Made by a program: the position numbers and the translations under genes. This document shows positions 1-9,532 of a stretch of DNA of 64,000 bases, piece by piece (position 1 is the first letter of the stretch; each line of letters starts with the position of its first letter). The stretch covers positions 3,078,001-3,142,000 of the forward strand of contig NZ_CP092417.1 of assembly GCF_023716865.1 (NCBI RefSeq), in the 5' to 3' direction. The notes under the pieces were generated by a model. The model saw only the letters and a program-made list of their open reading frames with translations, did no database searches and was not told the DNA's origin. The stretch is from Endozoicomonas sp. SCSIO W0465 (GTDB taxonomy: Bacteria; Pseudomonadota; Gammaproteobacteria; Pseudomonadales; Endozoicomonadaceae).

Positions 1-3
1 CGA

Positions 4-3000
4 ATGACTATGCACTTAGCACCGAGCCGTTATTTTCGAACGATTTTATGGACTTTGATATTCCTCCTGCCCTTTTTTCTGATGCCATCTATCAGCGCCA
101 GTGTTTATGCAGAAGGCTTGAACCAACCCGTCAACGTCGCTTATTTCTCAGATGATCCTCCCTGGATGTTTACCGATAGCGAAGGTCAGGCCGATGGTCT
201 GGTTCACGATCTATGGGAACTATGGGCAGAAAAAAACAATATTGATATACAGTTTATAGCATCTTCCCCGGGACAAATTGAAGCTCAATTGAGACGTTCA
301 GAAGTGGATGTCCTGGCTTACGTTCCTCCCAATATTCAAAATGAGCTGAGTGAAAAGGGGGTAGGGAGTGCACTGGTTTATCAGTTTGTTCCTGTACTTT
401 TTGTGGGAAAAAGTCATCAGGTTGATAGCTTCAAGGAGGCACTGGCAAACCTTCGGATAGGCTATGTCACAGGGTATAATTGCCAGCCACATCTGAAAAA
501 ATTTAATGCTGATGCCATTGTTGTTCCATACGATTCTTATTCATCGATGGTCAATGCAGCAACTAACCGTGAAGTTGATGCAATATTGGGTAGTCGTGCA
601 AGTCTGAACTATTTTGTCTCCAGACTGGGCGCTGCCGATGAGTATCAGATTGTTCAGACTCCTCTGCAACCGGTTGAGATCAGAGCAGCTCTCGCTCCTG
701 ATCGACCTGATCTTGTCCGTATGGTTGAAAAGGGTATGACTCAGGTATCTGATCAGGATAAGGCCAGCCTGATTGAAGACTGGTTCAGGTTTACACCGTG
801 TAACCCTGAAAGCCTGGTGGTTGCCCTTGATGCCGCCTTGGCCCCATTGTCTTTTATTAATGCACTGGGTAAGCCCTCAGGCCTCTTTGTTGATATCTGG
901 AACTTATGGTCAGAAAAAACAGGAACGCCGGTTAAGTTCCGAGTGGGCCCAATTGGTGAAAGTATCGAAGCGTTGAAAGAGGGTAAGGTTGATGTTATTG
1001 CCGCAGTCTCTCCGACGATCGAACGAAGCCAGTGGATGGCGCTGTCAAACCCCTATTATGGATTGAATACTCGAATCTATTTTCGCTCCGCCAGTAAACT
1101 GGATGATTCCCTGGCTGAGCTGAATGGTAAAAAACTGGGTGTTATCAGCGCTTCAAGTCAGGAGGAGTTTGTTCGCCGCTGGTTACCAGATGCCTACCCA
1201 ATTGGACATGACAGTGTGTCTGAGATGATTGAGAGCCTTTTCTCGGGAGAGATAGACGCATTTCTTGGCGCGCCTGTGATTGTTCAGTCAGCACTCAATC
1301 GTCATGGTCTGGTTGGCGAGGTGAGCACCAGCGAGTACTTTGATCTGAATCAGGTGGTGGGTGCTGGCCTTTTGCTGAACAGGTCTGCGAACTTATTGCC
1401 TGAGTTGAATAATGGCTTTCAGGCAATTACTCCGGATGAGTATCGTACCATTGAAAATCGATGGATTATCAGTAATAAAGATCGCTATTTTCGTCTCAGT
1501 GGTTCAATGGTTGAATTGAATGATTCCGAGCGCCGCTGGTTAGGTGAAAACCCGGTAATCAGTGTGCTGGTTGATAATAATAAACCTCCATTTTCTTATA
1601 TTGACAGAAGAGGACAATGGCAGGGGATAGCCATAGATTATCTTAAATTGTTGGAGGATAGGCTGGGTATAACCTTTCAGCTTCATCAGGATCCCGTATG
1701 GACAAAGGCGTTGAGTCGGGCATATCGGCACGATGTCGATACAGTAGCGATGTTACAGAAAACGGTAGAGCGTAGCCGGTATCTGAATTTTACCAAACCA
1801 TTGGTAAGTGTACCCGCAGTCATCCTTGCCCGTGTCTCTGACAAGAGTATCCGCTCTCCAGCCCATTTAAATGGGAAAAGGGTTGGTTTCGCCCCAGGCT
1901 ATGTCACTTATGAAACCTTCCAGCAGAAATGTCCGGGAGTCAATTTTGTCAATATTCCGGATATCGCCACGGGTTTGAATCAGGTTGCCAGTGGCGTTCT
2001 TGATGCCATGGTCGTTAATCTGGCTTCTGCAAGCCATGAAATTGAGCGAATGAAAATAACTAATTTGCAGGTCGTTGCTGAAGCTGGATTCAACTACGAC
2101 TTTAGAATGGCATCGAGAAACAACGCTCCTGAACTGGCCTCTATTCTGGAAAAAGCGGTTGATACCATTACACCAGAAGACCGGGAATTAGTTGAAAGCA
2201 GTTGGCTGTCAATTCATGGAGGCATGTGGCGGCCCAATAAAGAGTTGTTCATTGGTCTGGTATTGATTCTGGTGACATTGATTCTCATCGTATACTGGAA
2301 TCGTCGCTTGACCATAGAGATTGCCGATCGTGAAAAGGCAGAAGAAGGGCTTCGGGTTCGTTCAGAGCTTGATCGCCTTTTGAGTGATATTTCCAGGCAT
2401 TTCATGGATCAGCCGGTTCATCAAGCCATCGACTATTTTCTGAGTCAACTTGGGAACTATCTCAATGCTGAAGCTGTTTGTATCTTCTCCTGGGCGCCTA
2501 AAGCTCGAATTGAACATTATTGGACATGCTGTCCTGACCCTGATCCGGTGGCTTTTGAGCCATTGTTTGACCATGACTTCACTGATGTATATGGAGCAGT
2601 GAAAAAGGATCAGGTCAATATACTGGTTCGTGATGAAATATTGCAAAAGGGTGATCTGGCAGGGACTGCCATTCTTGATGGTTTGGGGGTTTCTATTGCG
2701 GTTTATGCCCCTATGATGCTCTTTGGCCGTGTGGTTGGTGGCATTGGGTTGATTAATACTCCTGAAAAATATCAGGTCTATATCAATGAAATGGATTTGC
2801 TGCATCGAATGGGTGAGCTGGTCGCGGTCGCCCGTGACCGGCAAAATGCCGAAGATGCCTTAAGAGTCAGTGAGGAGCGTTATCAGCTGGCAATGGATGC
2901 GGCTTCCGATGGTCTTTGGGACTTGGATGTCATCAGGGATAATCTGTATTTCAGCCCCCGATATCAAACCATGCTTGGTTACCAGCCCGGAGAGCTGCTG

Positions 3001-5817
3001 GGAAATATCCGGGTCTGGCGACGGCTGCTTCATCCGGAGGACAAAATTCCAACGATTCATTTTTTTGAGCACCAGCTGGAGACGTCTGATAACTCGTTCC
3101 AGTTTGTTTACCGTATCCGCAAAAAAGATGGCAGCTATTGTACGGTTCGCAGTAAAGGGAAGGTGGTTTTCAGGGATGAGCAGGGTAAGCCGATGCGTGT
3201 GATTGGCATCATTGTGGATATTACCCAGCAGATTGAAAGAGAACGAGAGCTTTCAATGGCACGCTTCTCTCTGGATAACGCGGGGGATCATATCCACTGG
3301 TTTCGCAGGGACGGTTATCACAAATATGTCAATGAGTCTGCCTGTAAAGCGCTGGGGTTCACTCAGGAAGAGTTAATGACACTATCGATTATGGATATTA
3401 ACCCCGCGGTTACCCGGAGTTCCTGGAAGAAACTCTGGGAGCAACTGGTACTCAGAAAAGGTATGACTTATGAAACGCTGAGAAAAACGTCTGATGGCAG
3501 CATTTTTCCGGTAGAAGTGACCGCGAATTATATGGAATATGAAGGAGAAGGTTATCTTTTTGCTTCTGGTCGAAATATTACCGATCGAAAACAGACAGAA
3601 GAAGCATTGCACAAGGCGAAAGAAGTTGCTGACCAGGCAAATCAGGCCAAAAGCAATTTTCTGGCCAATATGAGCCATGAGATCCGCACGCCGATGAATG
3701 CGATTATTGGCTTGAGCCATCTGGTTCAGGAAACGAAGCTTTCTTATCAGCAGAGGGATTACATCAATAAAATTCAGGTATCCGCCCATGATCTTCTGGG
3801 AATCATTAACGATATTCTTGATTTCTCAAGGATTGAGGCAGGCAAACTTAATATGGAAAATATTGAGTTTGATCTTGGTGGTGTCTTTGACAACGTCTAT
3901 AACCTCAGCAGTATCAAGGCCAGGGAAAAAGGCCTCACACTGACTTATGATATTCAGTCTGATGTTCCCAGGCACCTGAGAGGTGATCCACTCCGGCTTG
4001 GTCAGATACTGGTCAATCTGACCCATAACGCACTCAAGTTCACCAGTGAAGGTGAAGTGAATGTATCCGTTCAGTTGATTTCCAGTCGGCAGGACGTTGT
4101 CAGACTGCAGTTTTCGGTAATGGATACGGGGATTGGTATCAGCAAACAGCAGCAGAGCAAGTTGTTTCAGTCATTTTCTCAGGTGGATGGTTCAACAACC
4201 CGTAAATTTGGCGGTACCGGGCTTGGGTTGGCTATCTGTAAAAACCTGGTTTACATGATGAATGGAGATATCTCTATTGATTCTGAGCCCGGCAAGGGAA
4301 GTACTTTTCGCTTTACCGCTGAGCTGGGTGTTGCCCATCAGACTCAGGCACTGGAACAGTCGCTTGCAGGGGTTCGTCTGCTTGTAGTGGATGATAACCC
4401 TGAAGCAAGAGCGCTGCTGATCAGCCATTTGACAACATCTGGATGTGAGACCTGGGAGAGTGGCCATGGTGACGAAGCGCTTGAGTTACTGAAAGTGAAG
4501 AATGCCAATGTTCATGGGGCCATTTCTCTGGTGCTGCTTGATTGGAAAATGCCTGATATCGACGGTATTGAACTGGCAAAAAGTATTCATAAACTCAATC
4601 TTGCTGTTCAGCCCAGGTTGATTATGGTGTCGGCCTATGGGCGTGAGGAGGTTATGGCAAGGGCCTCAGGTGAAGTCGATGCTTTTCTGATCAAACCGGT
4701 CAATCGCTCCGTTTTGATAGAGACCATTCGACGCCTGTTGAAGTGCCAGAGTAATCCGAAGACTGAAGTCATCGAAGAGACCCGATTTTGCGAGATTATT
4801 CCTAAAGGGCGCATATTGCTGGCTGAGGATAATGAGATCAACCGTCAGGTTGCCCGTGAATTGTTGCAGGGCATGGGGCTTGATGTCGTTATGGTTACCA
4901 ACGGTGTTGAAGCAGTTGAGAGAGTGAAGAACGAAGATTTTGATCTGGTCTTTATGGATATTCAGATGCCTGAAATGGATGGGTATCAGGCTACACGGAT
5001 GATCAGGCGAAAGCTTGGCAAAGAAAAGCTGGTTATCATTGCCATGACAGCTCATGCCATGACCGGTGATCGGGAGCGTTGCATACAAGCTGGAATGAAT
5101 GATCACATTTCCAAACCATTAAGTCCTGATGCCCTCAAGCAGATGGTGCGGCACTGGTTGCAGGTAGGAGAAACTGATGTACTCCATCCTGTTGCTTTAG
5201 AGCAGGCATCAGAGAGTTTGTCTTGTTTGAAACTGCCTGGAATAGATGTAGATGAAGGTCTGAAGAGGCTTCAGGGGAATCGGACACTTTATGAAAAGCT
5301 GTTGACGGATTTCTACAATGGCCAGCGCAAAGATCTGATCCAATTGCAGGGATTTCTGGAAGCCGGAAAATGGCATGAGGCATGCCAATTAATACATGCA
5401 TTGAAAGGTGTTGCCGGTAATTTAGGGGCAAACAGATTGCATGATCAGGCTGCTCAACTTGAGAATGGTTTACGAAAACAGTATGAAATGCCTGACAGTG
5501 GCTTAATGGACTCGTTCGTGTTGGCTTTTGAGCAGGTGATGGAAGGCCTTGAACATTTGCCTCCGGTCAAAGACGAGTTAGAACCAGCCGGGGAGGGATC
5601 TATTGAAGTTGGTGAGCTGAATGGATTACTTGAAGAGATGGAGCAAAAGCTTAGTGAAGGGGATGTGGATGTCGTATCTCTCCTTCCAAAGCTTATTCAA
5701 GGGCTGAAAGATCAGATTGACCAGAAAGCGCTTAAATTATTTCAGGATGCTGTCATCAGTTACGACTTTGACGAAGCCTATGGGGTATTGGGGGATATTA
5801 AAAAGAATATCAGCTAA
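4..5817 (+). CDS. BvgS-like hybrid sensor histidine kinase with three periplasmic solute-binding domains
   Basis: Very large (1937 aa) membrane sensor kinase that should pass a periplasmic ligand signal into a four-step phosphorelay. Seen in order: hydrophobic N-terminal signal/anchor (about 12-35); three bacterial extracellular solute-binding (SBP_bac_3) domains (about 45-265, 272-490, 517-735); one membrane helix (about 745-768); GAF-like region (about 800-945); two PAS domains (about 958-1200); HisKA with the H-box NMSHEIRTPMN (His1225); HATPase with GTGLGLAI; two receiver domains (Asp1513 in LLDWKMP, Asp1652 in FMDIQMP); and a C-terminal Hpt domain (His1798 in IHALKGVAGN). All phospho-acceptors are present, so the relay looks intact. 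BvgS/EvgS proteins usually have two such sensor domains; three is less common. No partner response regulator is visible. The start lies 4 bases into the window and the frame is open to its edge, so the true start may be upstream. Confidence 0.9.
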   Translation: MTMHLAPSRYFRTILWTLIFLLPFFLMPSISASVYAEGLNQPVNVAYFSDDPPWMFTDSEGQADGLVHDLWELWAEKNNIDIQFIASSPGQIEAQLRRSEVDVLAYVPPNIQNELSEKGVGSALVYQFVPVLFVGKSHQVDSFKEALANLRIGYVTGYNCQPHLKKFNADAIVVPYDSYSSMVNAATNREVDAILGSRASLNYFVSRLGAADEYQIVQTPLQPVEIRAALAPDRPDLVRMVEKGMTQVSDQDKASLIEDWFRFTPCNPESLVVALDAALAPLSFINALGKPSGLFVDIWNLWSEKTGTPVKFRVGPIGESIEALKEGKVDVIAAVSPTIERSQWMALSNPYYGLNTRIYFRSASKLDDSLAELNGKKLGVISASSQEEFVRRWLPDAYPIGHDSVSEMIESLFSGEIDAFLGAPVIVQSALNRHGLVGEVSTSEYFDLNQVVGAGLLLNRSANLLPELNNGFQAITPDEYRTIENRWIISNKDRYFRLSGSMVELNDSERRWLGENPVISVLVDNNKPPFSYIDRRGQWQGIAIDYLKLLEDRLGITFQLHQDPVWTKALSRAYRHDVDTVAMLQKTVERSRYLNFTKPLVSVPAVILARVSDKSIRSPAHLNGKRVGFAPGYVTYETFQQKCPGVNFVNIPDIATGLNQVASGVLDAMVVNLASASHEIERMKITNLQVVAEAGFNYDFRMASRNNAPELASILEKAVDTITPEDRELVESSWLSIHGGMWRPNKELFIGLVLILVTLILIVYWNRRLTIEIADREKAEEGLRVRSELDRLLSDISRHFMDQPVHQAIDYFLSQLGNYLNAEAVCIFSWAPKARIEHYWTCCPDPDPVAFEPLFDHDFTDVYGAVKKDQVNILVRDEILQKGDLAGTAILDGLGVSIAVYAPMMLFGRVVGGIGLINTPEKYQVYINEMDLLHRMGELVAVARDRQNAEDALRVSEERYQLAMDAASDGLWDLDVIRDNLYFSPRYQTMLGYQPGELLGNIRVWRRLLHPEDKIPTIHFFEHQLETSDNSFQFVYRIRKKDGSYCTVRSKGKVVFRDEQGKPMRVIGIIVDITQQIERERELSMARFSLDNAGDHIHWFRRDGYHKYVNESACKALGFTQEELMTLSIMDINPAVTRSSWKKLWEQLVLRKGMTYETLRKTSDGSIFPVEVTANYMEYEGEGYLFASGRNITDRKQTEEALHKAKEVADQANQAKSNFLANMSHEIRTPMNAIIGLSHLVQETKLSYQQRDYINKIQVSAHDLLGIINDILDFSRIEAGKLNMENIEFDLGGVFDNVYNLSSIKAREKGLTLTYDIQSDVPRHLRGDPLRLGQILVNLTHNALKFTSEGEVNVSVQLISSRQDVVRLQFSVMDTGIGISKQQQSKLFQSFSQVDGSTTRKFGGTGLGLAICKNLVYMMNGDISIDSEPGKGSTFRFTAELGVAHQTQALEQSLAGVRLLVVDDNPEARALLISHLTTSGCETWESGHGDEALELLKVKNANVHGAISLVLLDWKMPDIDGIELAKSIHKLNLAVQPRLIMVSAYGREEVMARASGEVDAFLIKPVNRSVLIETIRRLLKCQSNPKTEVIEETRFCEIIPKGRILLAEDNEINRQVARELLQGMGLDVVMVTNGVEAVERVKNEDFDLVFMDIQMPEMDGYQATRMIRRKLGKEKLVIIAMTAHAMTGDRERCIQAGMNDHISKPLSPDALKQMVRHWLQVGETDVLHPVALEQASESLSCLKLPGIDVDEGLKRLQGNRTLYEKLLTDFYNGQRKDLIQLQGFLEAGKWHEACQLIHALKGVAGNLGANRLHDQAAQLENGLRKQYEMPDSGLMDSFVLAFEQVMEGLEHLPPVKDELEPAGEGSIEVGELNGLLEEMEQKLSEGDVDVVSLLPKLIQGLKDQIDQKALKLFQDAVISYDFDEAYGVLGDIKKNIS

Positions 5818-5819
5818 GC

Positions 5820-5843
5820 GCCAGAGTCGGGAGTGGCTCTGGC
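5820..5843. terminator. Short hairpin between convergent genes
   Basis: A 7-bp perfect stem (GCCAGAG / CTCTGGC, 10-nt loop) begins just after the kinase stop codon and lies between the convergent kinase and ygfZ genes. Position fits a terminator, but no clear T-run follows on either strand, so the role is uncertain. Confidence 0.3.
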
Positions 5844-5866
5844 TAGGCAAGACTGACCCGGTGCCA

Positions 5867-6913
5867 CTATTTTTGCAGTTCGGCCTTTGGGTCTATTGCA
5901 TAGGGTATTTCATGAACCTGCAGTTGATGGCTTTTTTCTGTGCCGAAAAATACATCATTGGCTTCAGCTGCTTCAATCCGGATAACGGCCAGTAACTCAG
6001 TGTTGCCGTTTTCGATATTGCGGACACACTGGATTACTTCACCAACCGGTTTGCTGTTACTGTTATAAAGACGGGCGTTAATGTCAGGTTCTTTGGTACT
6101 TTCCAGAGTTAACCAGTAACACCGGCTTTTTTGTTGGCCAAGGTTTTGCATTCGCGTCACAATTTCCTGACCGGTATAGCACCCCTTTCTGAAGCTGACC
6201 CCGCCAAGGGAGGGTTGGTTGAGATGCTGGGGGATATATTTATCAATAGTTTCCTGACAAAGCTCTGGAATTACCGACTCAATATTCAGTAATCCCCAGA
6301 AATCTTCAGTTGCCGGTATAAGTTCTTTGGTCAGTTCAGGCCATAACAGAGGGAGGTCATCCTGATGAAGCCAAAGTTCATAGCGAGTCCTGATGCCGGG
6401 GGCTTTTATGAGATAGCCACGGCTGGAAACTTTGATGATTTCATTTTGCTCTGGAAGTGTTGAGTCCGGAAAAATATTGGTCAGTATTGTGTCGATATTT
6501 GCTCCAGAAAGACCGAGAGCGATGTAATCTGGTTGATGTGTGAGGTTAACCTTAAAAAAAACAGCGTACTTTTTCAGCGTTTCTACAGTCGTTTCAGCCA
6601 GTCCTGAGTTCATAGACATCAGGTAGTCTTCACCATTGTCCATAATTTTGAAATTGGTATACATTCGTCCTTTAGGGGAACAGGCCACCCCGGCGCTGTA
6701 ATGATGACCAGTAAGCTGAAGCATATGGGTTGAAATTTGTCCCTGTAAAAACTTCTGGCGATCGGTGCCATCGACTCTGATAAAGCTATGGCCAGAGAGT
6801 ACTGAGACAGAATTGTCATCAAGTGCTCGTGGTGTTTTGGAAAAGCCCGTTAACTGTTCTTGTTCATAAACAGCGCCCTGCGATCTTAAGTAGGTCTTCC
6901 AGTCGTTGGCCAT
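5867..6913 (-). CDS. ygfZ: YgfZ/GcvT-fold folate-binding protein (Fe-S cluster maintenance)
   Basis: 348-aa homologue of E. coli YgfZ, a tetrahydrofolate-binding protein of the GcvT fold that supports assembly or repair of iron-sulfur enzymes such as MiaB. The family signature KGCYTGQE is present at residues 243-250 with the conserved redox Cys245, in the C-terminal half as expected. Length is slightly above the usual 325-330. The gene is divergent from sdhE-ygfX, the same arrangement as ygfZ/ygfY-ygfX in enterobacteria, which strengthens the call. The start ATG follows a short 5' region shared with the sdhE promoter zone (6914-7104). Confidence 0.92.
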   Translation of the reverse strand: MANDWKTYLRSQGAVYEQEQLTGFSKTPRALDDNSVSVLSGHSFIRVDGTDRQKFLQGQISTHMLQLTGHHYSAGVACSPKGRMYTNFKIMDNGEDYLMSMNSGLAETTVETLKKYAVFFKVNLTHQPDYIALGLSGANIDTILTNIFPDSTLPEQNEIIKVSSRGYLIKAPGIRTRYELWLHQDDLPLLWPELTKELIPATEDFWGLLNIESVIPELCQETIDKYIPQHLNQPSLGGVSFRKGCYTGQEIVTRMQNLGQQKSRCYWLTLESTKEPDINARLYNSNSKPVGEVIQCVRNIENGNTELLAVIRIEAAEANDVFFGTEKSHQLQVHEIPYAIDPKAELQK

Positions 6914-7104
6914 CTGATTACCTTGTTATCTGGTTGTCGCGATGTGATAGGACAGAACACTGATACCTTACAAAATAATTGATAGCGGTACAGTTATTGC
7001 GTCTGCCAGCCATGCACTCAATAAATGTTGGCATAATAGAGGAATATTGCTTCAAATTTAAAGGTATAATAACCGGCAAAATCCATAATTGGAGTTATTC
7101 TAAG

Positions 7105-7371
7105 ATGCTGAATGAAAATGAATTGAAATGCCTGCAGTGGCGAAGTCGTCGTGGGATGCTAGAGCTGGATGTGCTTCTGGAGCCTTTTACCAGGGAGGCG
7201 CTATCCGATTTGAGCGAGGCTGATCAGCAAACGTATGTTCGCCTTCTGGAGTGTGAAGATCCCGACCTTTTTAATTGGTTTATGAGTGGCGCAAGGCCTG
7301 AAGACCAAGCGCTAAGCCGTATGGTTGACAGAGTATTGGAACGTGGACGTTACCAGGGCGAGTCTTTGTGA
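7105..7371 (+). CDS. sdhE: SdhE, FAD assembly factor for succinate dehydrogenase
   Basis: 88-aa small cytoplasmic protein that promotes covalent flavinylation of SdhA (and FrdA). The diagnostic RGMLELD segment (the family RGxxE motif) lies at residues 12-18, followed by the acidic helical tail ending in WFMSG, typical of YgfY/SdhE. The ATG at 7105 gives the usual family length, 88 aa, and has GGAG about 10 nt upstream. An in-frame start at 6979 would add 42 residues with no family match and was not used. The gene overlaps the start of ygfX, so the two are very likely co-transcribed and translationally coupled. Confidence 0.93.
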   Translation: MLNENELKCLQWRSRRGMLELDVLLEPFTREALSDLSEADQQTYVRLLECEDPDLFNWFMSGARPEDQALSRMVDRVLERGRYQGESL

Positions 7372-7798
7372 AGTTAATTTAAGAAGGTCCCGTTACCACC
7401 TTGTTTTAATGCTTCTAAGCCATGGTGCCGCTTTTGTCGCATTGTGGCTTTGCTCAGTCTGGCCCATTATCAGGTTTGTTCTGTCGACCGCTCTGGCTTT
7501 ACATCTATATCGATACTACCTTCAATTTATTGCTCGCAAGCTTCCGACCAGTATTTCCTCGATCCGTTTGCTGGAAGATCAATGGCGAGTAAATCTTGCA
7601 GGCGTCTGGTATCGAGCCTGGCCTGAGGGCGAGATTGTTGTCTCCTCAATGTTGATCTGCTTTAAGCTGAGCGTTGAGGGTAAGCGTCGTCCTTCATACC
7701 TGATTCTGTTTCCAGACAGTGCTGATCCTGTTGAGTTGCATGGTTTCAGGCTAAGACTGATTCTTGAGCCTCACTCTCCTTTTGATGGAAAGGGCTAG
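7325..7798 (+). CDS. ygfX: YgfX/CptA-like inner-membrane protein
   Basis: 157-aa member of the YgfX family, two-helix inner-membrane proteins encoded with SdhE (in E. coli described as the CptA toxin, a proposed inhibitor of FtsZ/MreB assembly; that role is debated). Two adjacent hydrophobic segments (about residues 25-43 and 46-64) precede a soluble C-terminal domain rich in beta strand. The frame opens inside sdhE with TTG at 7325; GTG at 7343 is an alternative that aligns better with the short N-terminus of E. coli YgfX. The TAG stop lies inside a CTAG that is the target duplication of the IS1182-type element, so the insertion hit exactly at the stop codon and left the protein unchanged. 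Confidence 0.72.
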   Translation: MTEYWNVDVTRASLCEVNLRRSRYHLVLMLLSHGAAFVALWLCSVWPIIRFVLSTALALHLYRYYLQFIARKLPTSISSIRLLEDQWRVNLAGVWYRAWPEGEIVVSSMLICFKLSVEGKRRPSYLILFPDSADPVELHGFRLRLILEPHSPFDGKG

Positions 7799-9512
7799 GA
7801 GGCTGTCCGAGAATAGCCTGATTAAGTATAATCAGGCATCTTCTGCCCACTTTGTTGTTGCCGAAACGGATGTCATCAATCAAATTCAAAGATAACCCTG
7901 CTGATTTTGACCAGCACCTGATGTTCCCATCGAACATCTTCGACCTGCTGCCACCAGATCATGATTGCTTCGTTTTTGAAGATATCTTCAAGCATATCGA
8001 CACCTCTGAAGTGGAAAAGCAGTATCACCATCTTGGCCAGAATGCCTACCACCCACGACTGATTATATCGATCCTGATCTATGCCTATAGCCATGGTGTG
8101 TTCAGCTCCAGGGAGATTGAACGGCGCTGCAATCAGGACTTGGCTTTCATGTATATCGCCAAACAGCACTGCCCAAATTTCCGGGTGCTCAGTGACTTTC
8201 GTAAAAACCAGGCCACCTTTTTTAAAAGCAGTTTCAAACAGAGCGTGCTGCTCGCCCGGGAACTACAGATGGCCTCGCTGGGCCACATCGCTCTTGATGG
8301 TTCCAAATTCAAAGCCGACTCATCAAAGCATAAGGCCATGAGCTACGCACGACTTAAGGCCAAAGAAGCTGAATTAATGGCTGAAGTTGAGGCCCTGATT
8401 AAAAAAGCCGAAACCAGTGACAGTGAAGAGGACGATGCTTATCAGCAGGAGACTGGCTACAGCATTCCTGAAGACTTGCAATTCAAGCAGGAACGGTTAG
8501 AGAAAATCCAGGAGGCCAAAAAAGCGCTTGAAGAACGGGAACAGGCCCTGAATCCCGATAAGCCGATAGACGACAAAAAGCAAATCAGCTTTGCTGATCA
8601 TGATGCCAGGATCATGGGTAAAAAAGGCAGTGGCTATCAGTACAGTTATAACGCCCAGATCAGCGTCGACAGCGATAATGGTATCATTGTTGGCCAGCAC
8701 ATCAGCCAGCATGCCAATGACAAGCAGGAAGTAAAGCCTGCACTTGAAGCCATTGCAGAAGCAACAGATAACGCGTCCATTGGCAAAATGAGTGAGGATA
8801 ATGGCTATTACTCAGGGCCCAACCTGCAAGCGTTTGATGATGCGAACATTGACGCTTACATGGCTACGGATCGACAGGAGAAGCCTGCAACAGAGGGACT
8901 GGAAGACTCTGACAGAAAGTTTGTCAAAGCGGATTTTATTTACCATGAAGCAGACGACAGCTTTACCTGCCCTGCCGGTGAGAAGCTGATTTATAACACG
9001 GCTAGCAAAGCAAAACACAAAAGCTACCGCGTCAGTAAAGATATCTGCCGGGATTGCCCGTTACGTAAAAGGTGCAGTGGTGACAACAAAGACCCGGGGA
9101 AAGTGATTCGCACAGACCGCCACGAAGCCATACGCCAGGCGATGAACCGCAAAATGGAAACCAAAGAGGCCAAAGCGGTTTATGAGCGTCGCAAGGTGAT
9201 TGCGGAACCGCCTTTTGGCCAAATCAAGAACTCAGGATTCAGAGGGTTCAGTGTCCGGGGTAAGGAAAAAGTGGCTGGAGAATTTTCACTGGTCTGCAGT
9301 GCTTATAATTTCAAAAAAATTGTCAAATCGGTTTCAACGGGATCAATCCGTCTTGAAGAAGCAAAAAGGCTTAAAATGGCAGCATAAAGGCAAGCAAAAG
9401 GGTAAAAAACGCAATTTTTACCCCAAAACAGGCTAAATTTAGGTCAATATTTGATCAGCCAAGAAAATGCTGAAGCTTTCGTTTTTTCAATAGCTAGTTC
9501 TCGGACAGCCTC
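7799..9512 (+). mobile_element. IS1182-family insertion sequence, complete
   Basis: 1714-bp element with near-perfect terminal inverted repeats: left GAGGCTGTCCGAGAATAGC, right (reversed) GAGGCTGTCCGAGAACTAGC. The 4-bp palindrome CTAG lies on both sides (7795-7798 and 9513-9516) and is taken as the target duplication. One intact transposase ORF fills the interior on the plus strand. Ends, duplication and gene are all intact, so the copy may be active. It sits between the 3' end of ygfX and the 3' end of nadB, disrupting neither. Confidence 0.93.
7870..9387 (+). CDS. IS1182 family transposase
   Basis: 505-aa DDE transposase. The N-terminal DUF772-like helix-rich domain (YHPRLIISILIYAYSHG) is followed by the first catalytic Asp region (HIALDGSKFKA), a charged coiled-coil insertion (about 160-240), a second block around GKKGSGYQYSYNAQ, a Cys cluster (CRDCPLRKRC) and the C-terminal AEPPFGQIKNSGFRGF block typical of IS1182 transposases. 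ATG 7870 was chosen because the upstream TTG at 7852 adds only six residues. The frame is uninterrupted. Confidence 0.9.
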   Translation: MSSIKFKDNPADFDQHLMFPSNIFDLLPPDHDCFVFEDIFKHIDTSEVEKQYHHLGQNAYHPRLIISILIYAYSHGVFSSREIERRCNQDLAFMYIAKQHCPNFRVLSDFRKNQATFFKSSFKQSVLLARELQMASLGHIALDGSKFKADSSKHKAMSYARLKAKEAELMAEVEALIKKAETSDSEEDDAYQQETGYSIPEDLQFKQERLEKIQEAKKALEEREQALNPDKPIDDKKQISFADHDARIMGKKGSGYQYSYNAQISVDSDNGIIVGQHISQHANDKQEVKPALEAIAEATDNASIGKMSEDNGYYSGPNLQAFDDANIDAYMATDRQEKPATEGLEDSDRKFVKADFIYHEADDSFTCPAGEKLIYNTASKAKHKSYRVSKDICRDCPLRKRCSGDNKDPGKVIRTDRHEAIRQAMNRKMETKEAKAVYERRKVIAEPPFGQIKNSGFRGFSVRGKEKVAGEFSLVCSAYNFKKIVKSVSTGSIRLEEAKRLKMAA

Positions 9513-9532
9513 CTAGAAACGTCAACAAGCTC

